Positions 16,820-27,353 of a stretch of 64,000 bases of DNA are shown piece after piece. The notes beneath the pieces are model-generated. The model was given only the letters and a program-made list of their open reading frames with translations. It had not been told where the DNA came from and made no database searches. The stretch lies in contig NZ_LPWF01000025.1 of NCBI RefSeq assembly GCF_001723305.1, forward strand, positions 142,664-206,663. The letters run 5' to 3'. The first letter of the stretch is position 1; each line of letters opens with the position of its first letter. Made by a program: the position numbers and the translations under genes. Origin of the DNA: Methyloceanibacter superfactus. GTDB lineage: Bacteria > Pseudomonadota > Alphaproteobacteria > Rhizobiales > Methyloligellaceae.

Positions 16820-16838
16820 TATGTGACTCGGGTCACCG
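16820..16838. promoter_or_regulatory. CRP-type palindrome upstream of YHS-like paralog 2
   Basis: TATGTGACTCGGGTCACCG contains TGTGA-N6-TCACC, nine of ten positions of the CRP consensus TGTGA-N6-TCACA. The same site, differing only in the spacer, lies before paralog 3 (18098-18120). Binding by the neighbouring Crp/Fnr protein is an inference. Confidence 0.65.
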
Positions 16839-16881
16839 ACCGCCGGTCACAACTTCGCGAGCGGCCGCAAAACCGGTAAGG

Positions 16882-16912
16882 AAAAAGGCCCGCCGTTGAG
16901 GCGGACCTTTTC
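16882..16912 (-). terminator. Rho-independent terminator downstream of the 359-residue YHS-like protein gene
   Basis: A 12-bp stem AAAAGGTCCGCC/GGCGGGCCTTTT (read on minus, one G-U pair), loop TCAAC, ending in TTTTT. It lies 34 bp after the stop. Confidence 0.8.
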
Positions 16913-16945
16913 TGAGATCGTTGGCAAAAATCGCTGACGGCTTGC

Positions 16946-18025
16946 TTACAGCGTTTCGTCGAAGTCCATGCCTTCGAACGTATAGCGGTCGACCTGGGTC
17001 CAGACGCCGTCCTCCTGCACCGGGACCTTGTGGACCTTGACGTTGTTGACCTTGAGCTTGCCGGTCTTCTCGTCCACCCAGAAGTCGATGTCGTAATATT
17101 CGTCTTTGCTGCCCGGCTTGCGGAAGTCGGTGCAAGCGAAGTAATCGCCGTCATTCTTCAGATGGCGCACGGGCCGGTGCATCTCGACGAATTGCAGCTT
17201 GAGATCCTCACCCGTCTTGTCGTCCTTGATGGTGATGTTGCCGTCATCGTCCTTGTTCTCGACGATGTAGTCGTTGATCGCGGCCATCACCTGCCAAGCG
17301 CGCGCCCCTTCGATGCTGCCGGGATGCTCCTGCACTGGCAGCCACCACCAGGCCACCGGAAGACGCGTGATCATGAAGTAGCCGTCGCCGTCGCGCTTCG
17401 GGCCCTTCTGCACGCGGATGTCCATCAGGGTCAGGTCTTGGCCCTCAGGCTTGAACCAGAAGTCGATGGCGTATTGCTTCTTGGGTTCGTCCTTGTCGTG
17501 GAAGATGACATTGGCGAACCAGCCATAGCCCTCCATGCCGCGCACGATCTTGATCTCCTCGTAGACGAGGTTGAGATCGGTATCGAGCTTGGGATCGTGG
17601 AACACGAAGGCGCCATCCTTGGAGCGGTCGGCCAGGACCTCCTGGACGCGCGCGTTCACGTCCTTGTCGGTGAAGATCTTGGCGCCGGAGGCGGCCTTGG
17701 CTTCCTGCTCCTCGAGGAATTTCTTCGCCTTGGCGATATTGCCGGCGGGGTCTTTGAGGAAGGCCGACTTTGAATTCTCGCTCGAGAAACAGTAGACCTT
17801 GCCGTCCTCGTCGGTCCAATTCACCGAGCAATCGGTGTTGACCATCTGGCCGTCGGCCAATCCCATGGCGCAGCTGTCGTCGAACTCGCCGTGACCGGGA
17901 GCGGGGGACATCGCCATATCGTCGGCGGCGTGGGCGAAAGACAGGGTGCCGAGGCACAGGATTGCGGCCAGCGCCGTTGAGCGCACCAGCGAGACAAGGA
18001 GCCGATCGGCGAACATATCAGTCAT
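16946..18025 (-). CDS. Secreted YHS-like protein with duplicated C-terminal domain (paralog 3 of 3)
   Basis: 359 residues. A signal peptide (about 1-33, ending AHAA) is followed by the YHS-like module (about 47-105, DDSCAMGLADGQMVNTDCSVNW..DGKVYCFSSENSKSAFLKDPAGN). Two copies of an unknown beta-rich domain follow, about 118-222 and 240-359. Both copies carry the pattern L-x-L-x-(Y/F)-x-E ... Y-x-IDFW-(F/V) ... D/V-x-(R/K)-V-x-K. I recognise no family for these. The protein is probably periplasmic and reads as a metal- or cofactor-binding module fused to a tandem sensor or enzyme domain. ATG at 18025 with AAGGAAATC upstream. A CRP-type palindrome is centred 84 bp upstream. Confidence 0.78.
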   Translation of the reverse strand: MTDMFADRLLVSLVRSTALAAILCLGTLSFAHAADDMAMSPAPGHGEFDDSCAMGLADGQMVNTDCSVNWTDEDGKVYCFSSENSKSAFLKDPAGNIAKAKKFLEEQEAKAASGAKIFTDKDVNARVQEVLADRSKDGAFVFHDPKLDTDLNLVYEEIKIVRGMEGYGWFANVIFHDKDEPKKQYAIDFWFKPEGQDLTLMDIRVQKGPKRDGDGYFMITRLPVAWWWLPVQEHPGSIEGARAWQVMAAINDYIVENKDDDGNITIKDDKTGEDLKLQFVEMHRPVRHLKNDGDYFACTDFRKPGSKDEYYDIDFWVDEKTGKLKVNNVKVHKVPVQEDGVWTQVDRYTFEGMDFDETL

Positions 18026-18097
18026 TGTCTTGATTTCCTTGGGTGTTTCTTGTTGGAGTCCGAGTGATCGCTGTTGTAGTCCGGCAGACGCCATCCG

Positions 18098-18120
18098 GTA
18101 TGTGACTTAGGTCACCATAC
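18098..18120. promoter_or_regulatory. CRP-type palindrome upstream of the 359-residue YHS-like protein
   Basis: GTATGTGACTTAGGTCACCATAC: TGTGA-CTTAGG-TCACC with outer GTAT/ATAC arms displaced by one base. It lies between the stop of the Crp/Fnr gene (18125) and the start of paralog 3. Confidence 0.7.
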
Positions 18121-18124
18121 GGAG

Positions 18125-18840
18125 TCACTGCCGCGACGCCCGCAGGCGAGGGGGCGTCTCTTCCTCGTCGGCCGCGGCGTAGCGCGCCAGCGCCGGCCGA
18201 TCGATCACCTCGATCGATCCACGCGACGAGCGTACCCACCCCATCCGCTCCCACTCGGACAGATAGCGGCTGATGACCTCGCGCACGCTGCCGAGATCGA
18301 GCGCCAGTTGCTGATGGGTTTTGGATACGACGCCGCGCGCGCCGTCTCCGCCAGCAGCCGCCGCGCCAGTCTCAGATCGAGGCTGGCGAAGGCCACCTCG
18401 TCCACGAGCATGATGAGGCTTGACAGCAGATCCCCGTAATTGCCGAGAACGTAGTGCCGGAATTTCGGCGAGGAGATCATCAGCCGGTGAAAGACGCTCG
18501 ACGGCAGCGCGGCGAGAAGAACGTCGGCCTGCGCGGTGCTTTCGGCGGGGAAGGGGTTGCCGGCGATCAGGCAAGAGGTGGTGAGCACGCAGGTCTCGCC
18601 CGGGCCCACCTGATACAGCAGGATCTCGCGCCCGGCCTCCGACGTCTTGAAGATCCGGGTCTGTCCCTCGATGCACATGACGTAGTTGTGGCAGATCTGC
18701 CCCTGGTGGTAGGCGATGTCGCCTTCGCGCAGCCGGTTGAACTGCGTTGCACCCATCAGCTCCGCCTTCGCCTCCGGCTCGAGTTCGGCGAGTTCGGGGA
18801 AGGCGTTGAACCAGCGGGTGATCAGGACTTGGTTTTGCAT
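18125..18840 (-). CDS. Crp/Fnr family transcriptional regulator, one frameshift
   Basis: About 238 residues restored. An N-terminal cyclic-nucleotide-binding-like beta-barrel (about 25-135, FNRLREGDIAYHQGQICHNYVMCIEGQTRIFKTSEAGREILLYQVGPGETCVLTTSCLI) precedes the dimer helix (SLIMLVDEVAFASLDLRLARRLLAE) and a C-terminal HTH_Crp with recognition helix LGSVREVISRYLSEW. RExxSR there is compatible with a TGTGA half-site. The N-terminus lacks an Fnr-type four-Cys cluster. A one-base-class indel near 18340, in a GCGCGCGC run, moves the HTH to another frame. It is directly upstream of three paralogous secreted genes, two of which carry TGTGA-N6-TCACC sites, and is the obvious candidate regulator. Confidence 0.85.
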
Positions 18841-19049
18841 CGTGCGATTGGGGTGTTGTAAAAGCTCGCGGCCGAAGCGCGTGGCCCAAGGGTTTCAGCG
18901 GTTTCACCGGCCAAAAGGCGCGAAAGAAAGCGCCGGCGCGGCGGATCGTCGCTAGAATATGGGAACAAGCGGCAATTGGCCGATCAAAATGCCGTTACGA
19001 GGGCGGGCAATAGGGGAGGTGGCGTTAAACATGCTGCCGCCTCAGCGAC

Positions 19050-19080
19050 TTGACGCGAGCCCCGCCGAGCCCCTTATTTA
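19050..19080 (+). promoter_or_regulatory. Candidate sigma-70 promoter for rnpB
   Basis: TTGACG at 19050-19055, an 18-bp spacer and TTATTT at 19074-19079, ending about 10 bp before the mature 5' end of RNase P RNA. Confidence 0.6.
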
Positions 19081-19085
19081 TGGGG

Positions 19086-19480
<395 letters not shown>

Positions 19481-19485
19481 CTTAT

Positions 19486-19528
19486 GACCGGCGCGTAGGG
19501 CAACCCCCTCGCGCCGGTCTCCAGTTTT
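19486..19528 (+). terminator. Terminator downstream of rnpB
   Basis: A perfect 10-bp stem GACCGGCGCG/CGCGCCGGTC with a 14-base loop, then TCCAGTTTT. A further T run follows at about 19537-19542. Confidence 0.75.
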
Positions 19529-19622
19529 AAACGCCTTTTTTCCCAACTGTGGCGAAACCGAAGCGGCGCTCGAGCGTTCAGTCTACACATTGATACTGGC
19601 GGCTAACGAAAGGAGACCTGCC

Positions 19623-19787
19623 ATGCTCGGTTGGGCTTTGACATTTCTGGTAATCGCACTCATCGCCGGCCTGTTCGGCTTCGGCGGGATTGCCGGCGCT
19701 TCGGCGAGTATTGCGCAGATCCTATTCTTCATCTTCCTGGTTCTGCTGGTGATCTCGCTCGTCATGCACTTTGTGCGTCGCGCATAG
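19623..19787 (+). CDS. DUF1328 small membrane protein (YtjA family)
   Basis: 54 residues, two transmembrane segments: [22 protein letters not shown] and [24 protein letters not shown], ending RRA. The 'AGxxGFGGIAGxSxxIAxxLFxxFLxLF' pattern is diagnostic of DUF1328. Function is unknown; members are often stress-induced. The ATG at 19623 has AGGAGACC 5 bp upstream, which rules out the upstream in-frame codons. Confidence 0.92.
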   Translation: MLGWALTFLVIALIAGLFGFGGIAGASASIAQILFFIFLVLLVISLVMHFVRRA

Positions 19788-19812
19788 CGCCCACACGGTC
19801 TGAATACGACAA

Positions 19813-19843
19813 CGGCCGGTCCGGATGATCTCCGGGCCGGCCG
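19813..19843. terminator. Hairpin between convergent DUF1328 and katG genes
   Basis: A 12-bp stem CGGCCGGTCCGG/CCGGGCCGGCCG (one G-U pair), loop ATGATCT. It lacks a T run, so a bidirectional terminator role is only probable. Confidence 0.45.
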
Positions 19844-19894
19844 TCTCGTCGAGAAGCGCGGGAGGAAGTGCGCCTCTGGGGCTAGGGTGCCGCG

Positions 19895-22177
<2,283 letters not shown>

Positions 22178-22188
22178 TTAGAATAAGT

Positions 22189-22203
22189 GCAAATCGAATT
22201 TGC
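22189..22203. promoter_or_regulatory. Palindrome upstream of katG
   Basis: GCAAAT-CGA-ATTTGC, a perfect 6-bp inverted repeat about 80 bp upstream of the katG start, in an AT-rich stretch that also holds TTAGAA. This is the kind of site bound by Fur-family (Fur/Mur/PerR-like) regulators in alphaproteobacteria; the assignment is a guess. Confidence 0.4.
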
Positions 22204-22265
22204 CTATGTAGTCGATCAGAAAATCTTATGGGCAAGGGCGGATGCGGGAGAGGCCGGGACGCCTG

Positions 22266-23196
22266 CTAGCCGCCGAGAAAATCCCGGATCAGATCGAGCG
22301 TCGCCGCCGGCTGCTCCTCTTGCGGCATGTGTCCGCAGCCTCGACCAATTTGAGGGTGGAGTTGGGGAGCGTGCGCCGCAGCTTGAGCCCGACGTCGAAC
22401 GGCACGATGCGGTCGTGGTCGCACCACACGATGAGGGTCGGCATCTCGATCGACTTGTAGCGCTCGGAGATCTCGTCCAGGCCCTCGGGCATGATCTGGC
22501 GCGCGCTATGGATGATGGCGTGCTTGCCGGCCGCGGTCCTGAGCGGCGCGGCATAGGTTTCGACCTCTTCGTCGTCGATCTTGCTGTTGTCGAGATAGGC
22601 GATGCGCAGCGCGATGCGCGTCTGCATCGCCGGCGGCACCATGCGCACGCCCACATGCGAGAACAGGGGCATGTCCAGCATGCGGAAGAAGACCGGGATG
22701 TCTTGCGGGTAGGCGATCGTGTCGAGCAGCACAAGCTTGGTGATGCGGCCCTTGAGCCGCTCGTCGTCGCTCAACGAAAGCACCAGGCGACACCGCCGCC
22801 GAAAGAATGGCCGACAAGGGTCAAGTCGTGCAGGTCACGGTCGACGATCAGTTGCGCCAGCAGCTCGGCCTGGTCGAACACCGAGTAGCGGGTGTCGAAC
22901 GGCTTGTCGGACTGGCCGAAGCCTTTGAGGTCGACGGCGATGACCCGGTGGTCTTGCGCGAGCTCGGGCGCGATGCCCCGCCATGTATATGTGCTGGCGC
23001 CGAAGCCGTGAATGAGGAGCACCGGCGGCCCGCTGCCCTCTTCTTCATAGAAGAGCTTCACCGGCGCGTCGGGCGGTCCGAGCCGGGCGAACCACGGCCC
23101 GTCGCCGGCGCTGTGGGCCCCGGGCGCGCAGGCGACAAGCCCAAGCAGGGCCAGCGCGGCTAAGCCGCACGCCGCGTTCAGCTTTCTCATTGCCAT
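22266..23196 (-). CDS. Lipoprotein alpha/beta hydrolase, two frameshifts
   Basis: About 309 residues restored. The N-terminus is a lipoprotein signal with lipobox LVAC (ALLGLVACAPG). The alpha/beta hydrolase fold shows an oxyanion loop VLLIHGFGASTYTW, nucleophile elbow VGHSFGGG (Ser), catalytic Asp in IVWCDHDRIVP and catalytic His in GCGHMPQEEQ, which appears only after restoring the last frame. The reaction is unknown (ester or epoxide-type substrates). One C is missing from GCCCTG near 22788 and one G near 22318; both are short homopolymers. The stop is at 22268-22266. ATG at 23196, with an alternative 6 bp further in. Confidence 0.85.
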
Positions 23197-23429
23197 TGCC
23201 GCAAAGGTCCGTCGCCCTCGTTCCGGCTGCCAGTGGGCGCCTCGAATACGCAAACTCTAAGGCCAGCCCCGACGGCGAATCATTTGGCCGGGCGGCGTTA
23301 ACCTTCCCGTCTTTGTACCGTGCTTCGTGCGCAAGCGGCAATTGGCCTCGCAACCCAAATGCGGCCGGGACGTTCGTCTCTGGCGCGCCGTTTTCCCTCG
23401 AAAAACCCCCGCCTGCCCGGCAGTTTCCA

Positions 23430-23470
23430 TTGACGCCCATGTAATCCCATGCTATCCCATTAATGCCCGT
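23430..23470 (+). promoter_or_regulatory. MraZ operator repeats overlapping the dcw promoter
   Basis: CCCAT-type repeats recur every 10 bp: CCCAT at 23436, 23446 and 23456, CCCGT at 23466, and a degenerate TCCAT at 23426. Read on minus this is TGGGN-N5-TGGGN-N5-TGGGN, the architecture described for MraZ binding sites. A TTGACG (-35, 23430-23435) with a 17-bp spacer to TATCCC (-10-like, 23453-23458) lies within the array. The rest of the 438-base gap 23197-23634 holds no gene I can support. Confidence 0.75.
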
Positions 23471-23634
23471 TCGGTGAGTGGGGTGGGGGAAGCAGGCAGC
23501 TGCTTCCTTAGAGGCCACGGGGGGATTCAGCGCCGCTTCCTCCACCCATTTTTCTCGAAGATCGGGCGCCTGCGCCGAAGCGCCGTTTGTTCATCCAGTC
23601 CAATCCAGTCGGCTTCGATGCGCGTGAGGGGGAG

Positions 23635-24117
23635 ATGGACCAGTTTGTCTCGACATTCACCAACAAGATCGACACCAAAGGTCGCGTCTCGGTTCCCGCT
23701 TCTTTCCGCACCGTCCTCGCCAAGGACGGCCTCGACGGCATCTACTGCTATCCTTCGCTCGATGCGCCGGCGCTCGACGCCGGCGGTCAGCGCCTCATCG
23801 ACAAGATCAATCATTTGGTCGAAGACCTCGCGCCCTATTCCGATGAGCGCGATCAGCTTGCTACGGCGCTCTTCGGCACCAGCGAAATCCTCACCATCGA
23901 TCAGGACGGCCGTACGATTCTGTCGGAGCGTCTGCGCGAGCACGCGGGGATTACCAGCCACATCACTTTTGTCGGGCTGGGCGAAAAATTTCAGCTCTGG
24001 GAGCCGGAGCGCTTTGACAAGCATTTGGCGGAGTCGCGCAACAAAGTGCGTGACCTTCGCAAGTTACTCGGCGCGGGGCGTCGCGGAAGCGGCGGGCCAG
24101 AGGGAGCACGGGAATGA
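23635..24117 (+). CDS. mraZ: Transcriptional regulator MraZ, first gene of the dcw cluster
   Basis: 160 residues with two SpoVT/AbrB-like MraZ repeats: [22 protein letters not shown] (about 4-25) and the second starting about residue 80 ([25 protein letters not shown]), each with the DxKGR / DxxGR turn used for DNA contact. It binds tandem TGGGN repeats as a ring-shaped oligomer and represses the division cluster. The ATG at 23635 (MDQFVS) has GAGGGGG upstream and fits the family start; an in-frame ATG at 23587 is an extension without similarity. Its stop overlaps the rsmH start (ATGATG). Confidence 0.93.
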   Translation: MDQFVSTFTNKIDTKGRVSVPASFRTVLAKDGLDGIYCYPSLDAPALDAGGQRLIDKINHLVEDLAPYSDERDQLATALFGTSEILTIDQDGRTILSERLREHAGITSHITFVGLGEKFQLWEPERFDKHLAESRNKVRDLRKLLGAGRRGSGGPEGARE

Positions 24118-25134
24118 TGGCGGGTCGTGGCAGCATGGCTGCCGCTGGCGGACCGGCTCGCCACATTCCGTGATGCTCTCCGAGGTCCTGGCGGCGCTTC
24201 AGCCTAAGGACGGCGACATCATCGTCGACGGCACGTTCGGCGCCGGCGGCTATGCCAAGGCCATCCTCGACGCGGCCGACTGCAAACTCATCGCCATCGA
24301 TCGCGACGAACAGGCCTTCGCCTTGGGCGGCGAATTGGCCGAAGCCTATCCCGGACGCCTCATGGCGGTGCTCGGCCGTTATTCCGAGATGGAGGCGCTG
24401 GCCGAGAGCGAAGGCTTCGCATCCGTCGACGGCGTGACGCTCGATCTTGGCGTCTCCTCCATGCAGCTCGACCAGGCGGAGCGCGGCTTCTCCTTCGCCA
24501 AGGACGGCCCCCTCGACATGCGCATGGGCGGCGACGGGCCGACGGCCGCCGACATCGTCAACACCCTGTCCGAAGCGGAACTGGCTCAAATCATTTACGT
24601 TTTCGGCGAGGAGCGGCGCTCGCGCGCCATCGCCAAGGCCATCGTCGCCAGCCGCGCCGAAGCGCCCATCACGCGCACGGGCGAGCTGGCCGACATCGTC
24701 GCCCGCGTGCTCGGCCGCCGCCACGACGACCCCAAGCACCCCGCCACGCGGACCTTCCAGGCCTTTCGTCTCTATCTCAATGCGGAGCTCGACGAGCTCG
24801 CCGACGGGCTCGCCGCCGCCGAAAGGCTGCTGAAAGCCGGTGGCCGGCTGGCCGTGGTCACCTTCCATTCGCTCGAGGACCGCATCGCCAAGCGCTTCTT
24901 CGCCAGCCGGTCCATGGCCGGTCCGCGCGGTTCCCGGCACCTTCCCGAGACCGGGCGCGAAGAATTTGCACCAAGCTTCCAGCTTCTTAACCGTCGGCCT
25001 TTAGAACCCAGTAACGATGAGATTCGGCGGAACCCGCGGGCCCGCTCGGCACGGCTCAGGGCCGGGAAACGCACCGCGGCGCCGGCTCATCCGCTGGATC
25101 TTGCGCGCTCGGGGTACCGAGGCTTCACGGCTGA
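24114..25134 (+). CDS. rsmH: 16S rRNA (cytosine-1402-N4)-methyltransferase RsmH, frameshifted start and end
   Basis: About 339 residues restored. The canonical N-terminus ..[14 protein letters not shown] is split because one G is missing from CCGGTGATG near 24170, which makes ATG 24173 look like the start. The SAM-binding core follows: [49 protein letters not shown], and the family C-terminal [13 protein letters not shown] and [30 protein letters not shown]. It methylates C1402 of 16S rRNA. As written, the frame runs on into ftsL; adding one base in the GGGG at 25111-25114 gives a plausible stop at 25132-25134. The start overlaps mraZ by 4 bases. Confidence 0.87.
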
Positions 25135-25218
25135 GGGGCGCGCAAGGTCGGCGCGTAAGGGTCGGCGTGTAAGGGTAATTGTAGGGGGACGCGGGCGTAT
25201 TTCCGCGCGAGTTGTACC

Positions 25219-25566
25219 ATGTTGCGTTTCGTCAATATCTGCCTCGTCCTCGGGCTCGTGGCGCTCGCCTATGTCATCTATCAGGCGAAATACGAGGCCC
25301 ACGCCCTCGATGAGCGCATCATCGTCCTCAACAAGGAGATCGAGACCGAGCGCGACGCGCTCGCCGTGCTGCGCGCCGAGTGGAGTCTGCTCAACCGGCC
25401 CGAGCGCATTCAGCGGCTGGCCAAGAAATATCTCAAGCTCAGCCCTGCCCATCCCCAGCAGCTTCTGATTCTCGACGAGGTCACCGACCGCGACTTCGAG
25501 CGCGCGCGTGTCCAGGAGACCGCGAGCACCGCGGGGCCGGGCACGGCCAAGGCAGCAACCAATTAA
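25219..25566 (+). CDS. ftsL: Cell division protein FtsL
   Basis: 115 residues, single N-terminal transmembrane segment (about 4-20, [18 protein letters not shown]) and a periplasmic coiled-coil/leucine-zipper region ([49 protein letters not shown]). The 'L..EW..L..P.RI..LA...L.L.P' ending is the FtsL signature. It bridges FtsB/FtsQ to FtsI-FtsW and activates septal peptidoglycan synthesis. It sits between rsmH and ftsI as in other dcw clusters. Confidence 0.9.
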   Translation: MLRFVNICLVLGLVALAYVIYQAKYEAHALDERIIVLNKEIETERDALAVLRAEWSLLNRPERIQRLAKKYLKLSPAHPQQLLILDEVTDRDFERARVQETASTAGPGTAKAATN

Positions 25567-25579
25567 GCAGAGTAGCCCG

Positions 25580-27274
25580 TTGCGCGAGACCGACAGATCC
25601 GATCCCGCCGAGGCGCGCGCCGCGCGCGCCTACCACGCCCGTTGCCGGTACCGCTTCCGCTTGGCGTGCCTCGGCTTTGCCGTGGCCTTCGTCATGATCG
25701 GCGGACGGCTGGTGACGCTGGGCTTCGCCGGTACCGAGAAAAGCAGCGGCGGCGGCTACGACATCTCCACCACGGTGCACCGTCCCGACATCTTCGACCG
25801 GAACGGCCGGCTGTTGGCGACCGACATTCGCGGCGCCACGCTCTACGCCGATCCGAAGCGGGTCATCGACTGGGACGAGCTCGCCGAGCAGGTCGCCAGC
25901 GTGCTGCCAAGCGTCAACGCCAAGAGCTTGCGCAAGCGGCTTGCCGGCGGCAGCCGTTTCGTCCGCATCAAGCGTGAGCTGACCCCGAAGCAGCAGGCCG
26001 AGATCCACGAGCTGGGCCTGCCCGGCTTGGGCTTCATCGAAGAATATCGCCGCGTCTATCCCGTCGGCGCCACCGCCAGCCATGTGGTCGGCCTCGTGGA
26101 CGTGGACAATCGCGGCCTCGCCGGCATCGAGAAATTCGTCGACGACAACCCGCAGCTCACCATGATGAGCCCGCAGACGGATTCCGGCGACGAGTCCGTC
26201 ACCATCTCCCTCGACGTCGGCGTGCAGCATGTGTTGCGCGAGGAGCTCAAGACGGCGATGGACACCTATAAGTCCAAGGCCGCCGCCGGCATCGTCATGG
26301 ATGTCCGTTCCGGCGAGGTACTGGCGCTCGCCTCGCTGCCCGACTACGACCCGAACCATCGCGAGCAGGCGCTCGACAAGGACCGGCTAAACCGCATCGG
26401 CTTCGGCGTCTATGAGATGGGCTCGGTGTTCAAGGTGTTCACCACGGCCGGCGTGCTCGACTATGGGCTCGCCAATCTGAACACCAAATACGATGCCTCG
26501 AGCCCGATCCACTCCGGTCGCTTCACCATCAGCGATTATCACGGCAAAGGGCGCCCGCTCACCGTACCCGAGGTCTTCATCTATTCGTCGAATGTCGGCT
26601 CGGCCAAGGAGGCGCTTCATATGGGGGTCACGCGCCATCGCGCCTTCCTCGAGAAGCTCGGCCTGCTGGCGCCGGTCACCACGGAGCTTGGACCGAGCGC
26701 CTCGCCGATCGTCCCCACGCATTGGCAAAAGCTGAACACCATGACCATCGCCTTCGGCCACGGCCTGTCGGTGACGCCGCTCCAGCTCGTCACCGCCACG
26801 GCGCCGCTGGTCAATGGCGGTTTCGCCGTTCAGCCGACCTTCCTGCCGCGCTCGGCGGAAGATGCCATGAGCGCCTCGCCGCGCGTGCTGAAAGAGCAGA
26901 CCAGCCTTGCCATGCGCAAGCTGATGCGCATGAACGTGGAGAAGGGCACCGGCAAGAACGCCGACGCGGAAGGTTATCGTGTCGGCGGCAAGACCGGCAC
27001 GGCGGAGAAAGTGGTCAAGGGACGCTACAGCTCCTCGGCCTTGCTCACGAGCTTCCTCTCGACCTTCCCGACCGACGACCCGCGCTATGTCGTGCTGGTC
27101 ATGCTCGACGAGCCGCAGAGGGTCGCCGTCACCCATGGCTATGCCACGGCCGGATGGAACGCCGCCCCCACGGTGGGCAAGATCGTCGCCCGCATCGGCC
27201 CGATCCTCGGCATTCAGCCCAAGCTCGAGGACGGCAAGGGCCGGTTTGACGCCAAGGTTTCCGCCACCTATTAG
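25580..27274 (+). CDS. ftsI: Penicillin-binding protein FtsI (PBP3), septal transpeptidase
   Basis: About 564 residues. A short cytoplasmic tail, one transmembrane segment (about 25-45, FRLACLGFAVAFVMIGGRLVTL) and a PBP dimer domain (HRPDIFDRNGRLLATD..) come first. The transpeptidase domain has the active-site SxxK as GSVFKVFT, SxN as SSNVG, and KTG as GGKTGTAEK. It cross-links septal peptidoglycan in the periplasm with FtsW. The start is uncertain: a TTG at 25580 after the ftsL stop is preferred, because the GTG at 25508 would encode an Arg/Pro-rich stretch that is only a shadow of ftsL. Confidence 0.93.
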   Translation: MRETDRSDPAEARAARAYHARCRYRFRLACLGFAVAFVMIGGRLVTLGFAGTEKSSGGGYDISTTVHRPDIFDRNGRLLATDIRGATLYADPKRVIDWDELAEQVASVLPSVNAKSLRKRLAGGSRFVRIKRELTPKQQAEIHELGLPGLGFIEEYRRVYPVGATASHVVGLVDVDNRGLAGIEKFVDDNPQLTMMSPQTDSGDESVTISLDVGVQHVLREELKTAMDTYKSKAAAGIVMDVRSGEVLALASLPDYDPNHREQALDKDRLNRIGFGVYEMGSVFKVFTTAGVLDYGLANLNTKYDASSPIHSGRFTISDYHGKGRPLTVPEVFIYSSNVGSAKEALHMGVTRHRAFLEKLGLLAPVTTELGPSASPIVPTHWQKLNTMTIAFGHGLSVTPLQLVTATAPLVNGGFAVQPTFLPRSAEDAMSASPRVLKEQTSLAMRKLMRMNVEKGTGKNADAEGYRVGGKTGTAEKVVKGRYSSSALLTSFLSTFPTDDPRYVVLVMLDEPQRVAVTHGYATAGWNAAPTVGKIVARIGPILGIQPKLEDGKGRFDAKVSATY

Positions 27275-27353
27275 AGTCTGTCCGCTTTCGCGGGGACGTG
27301 GCCAAGCCCTTGAATTCTTCAAGGAAACGGCCCTGTATGGGGTCAATCGCACT

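Noticed and set aside
19486..19528. Hairpin after rnpB as part of the RNase P RNA
   Set aside because: Helix P1 is already closed by AAGCCGG/CCGGCTT; the hairpin lies beyond it and is followed by T runs, so it is a terminator.
24170..24175. Programmed frameshift at the rsmH start
   Set aside because: No slippery heptamer or stimulatory hairpin; a missing G in HIPVM (CCGGTG) explains it.
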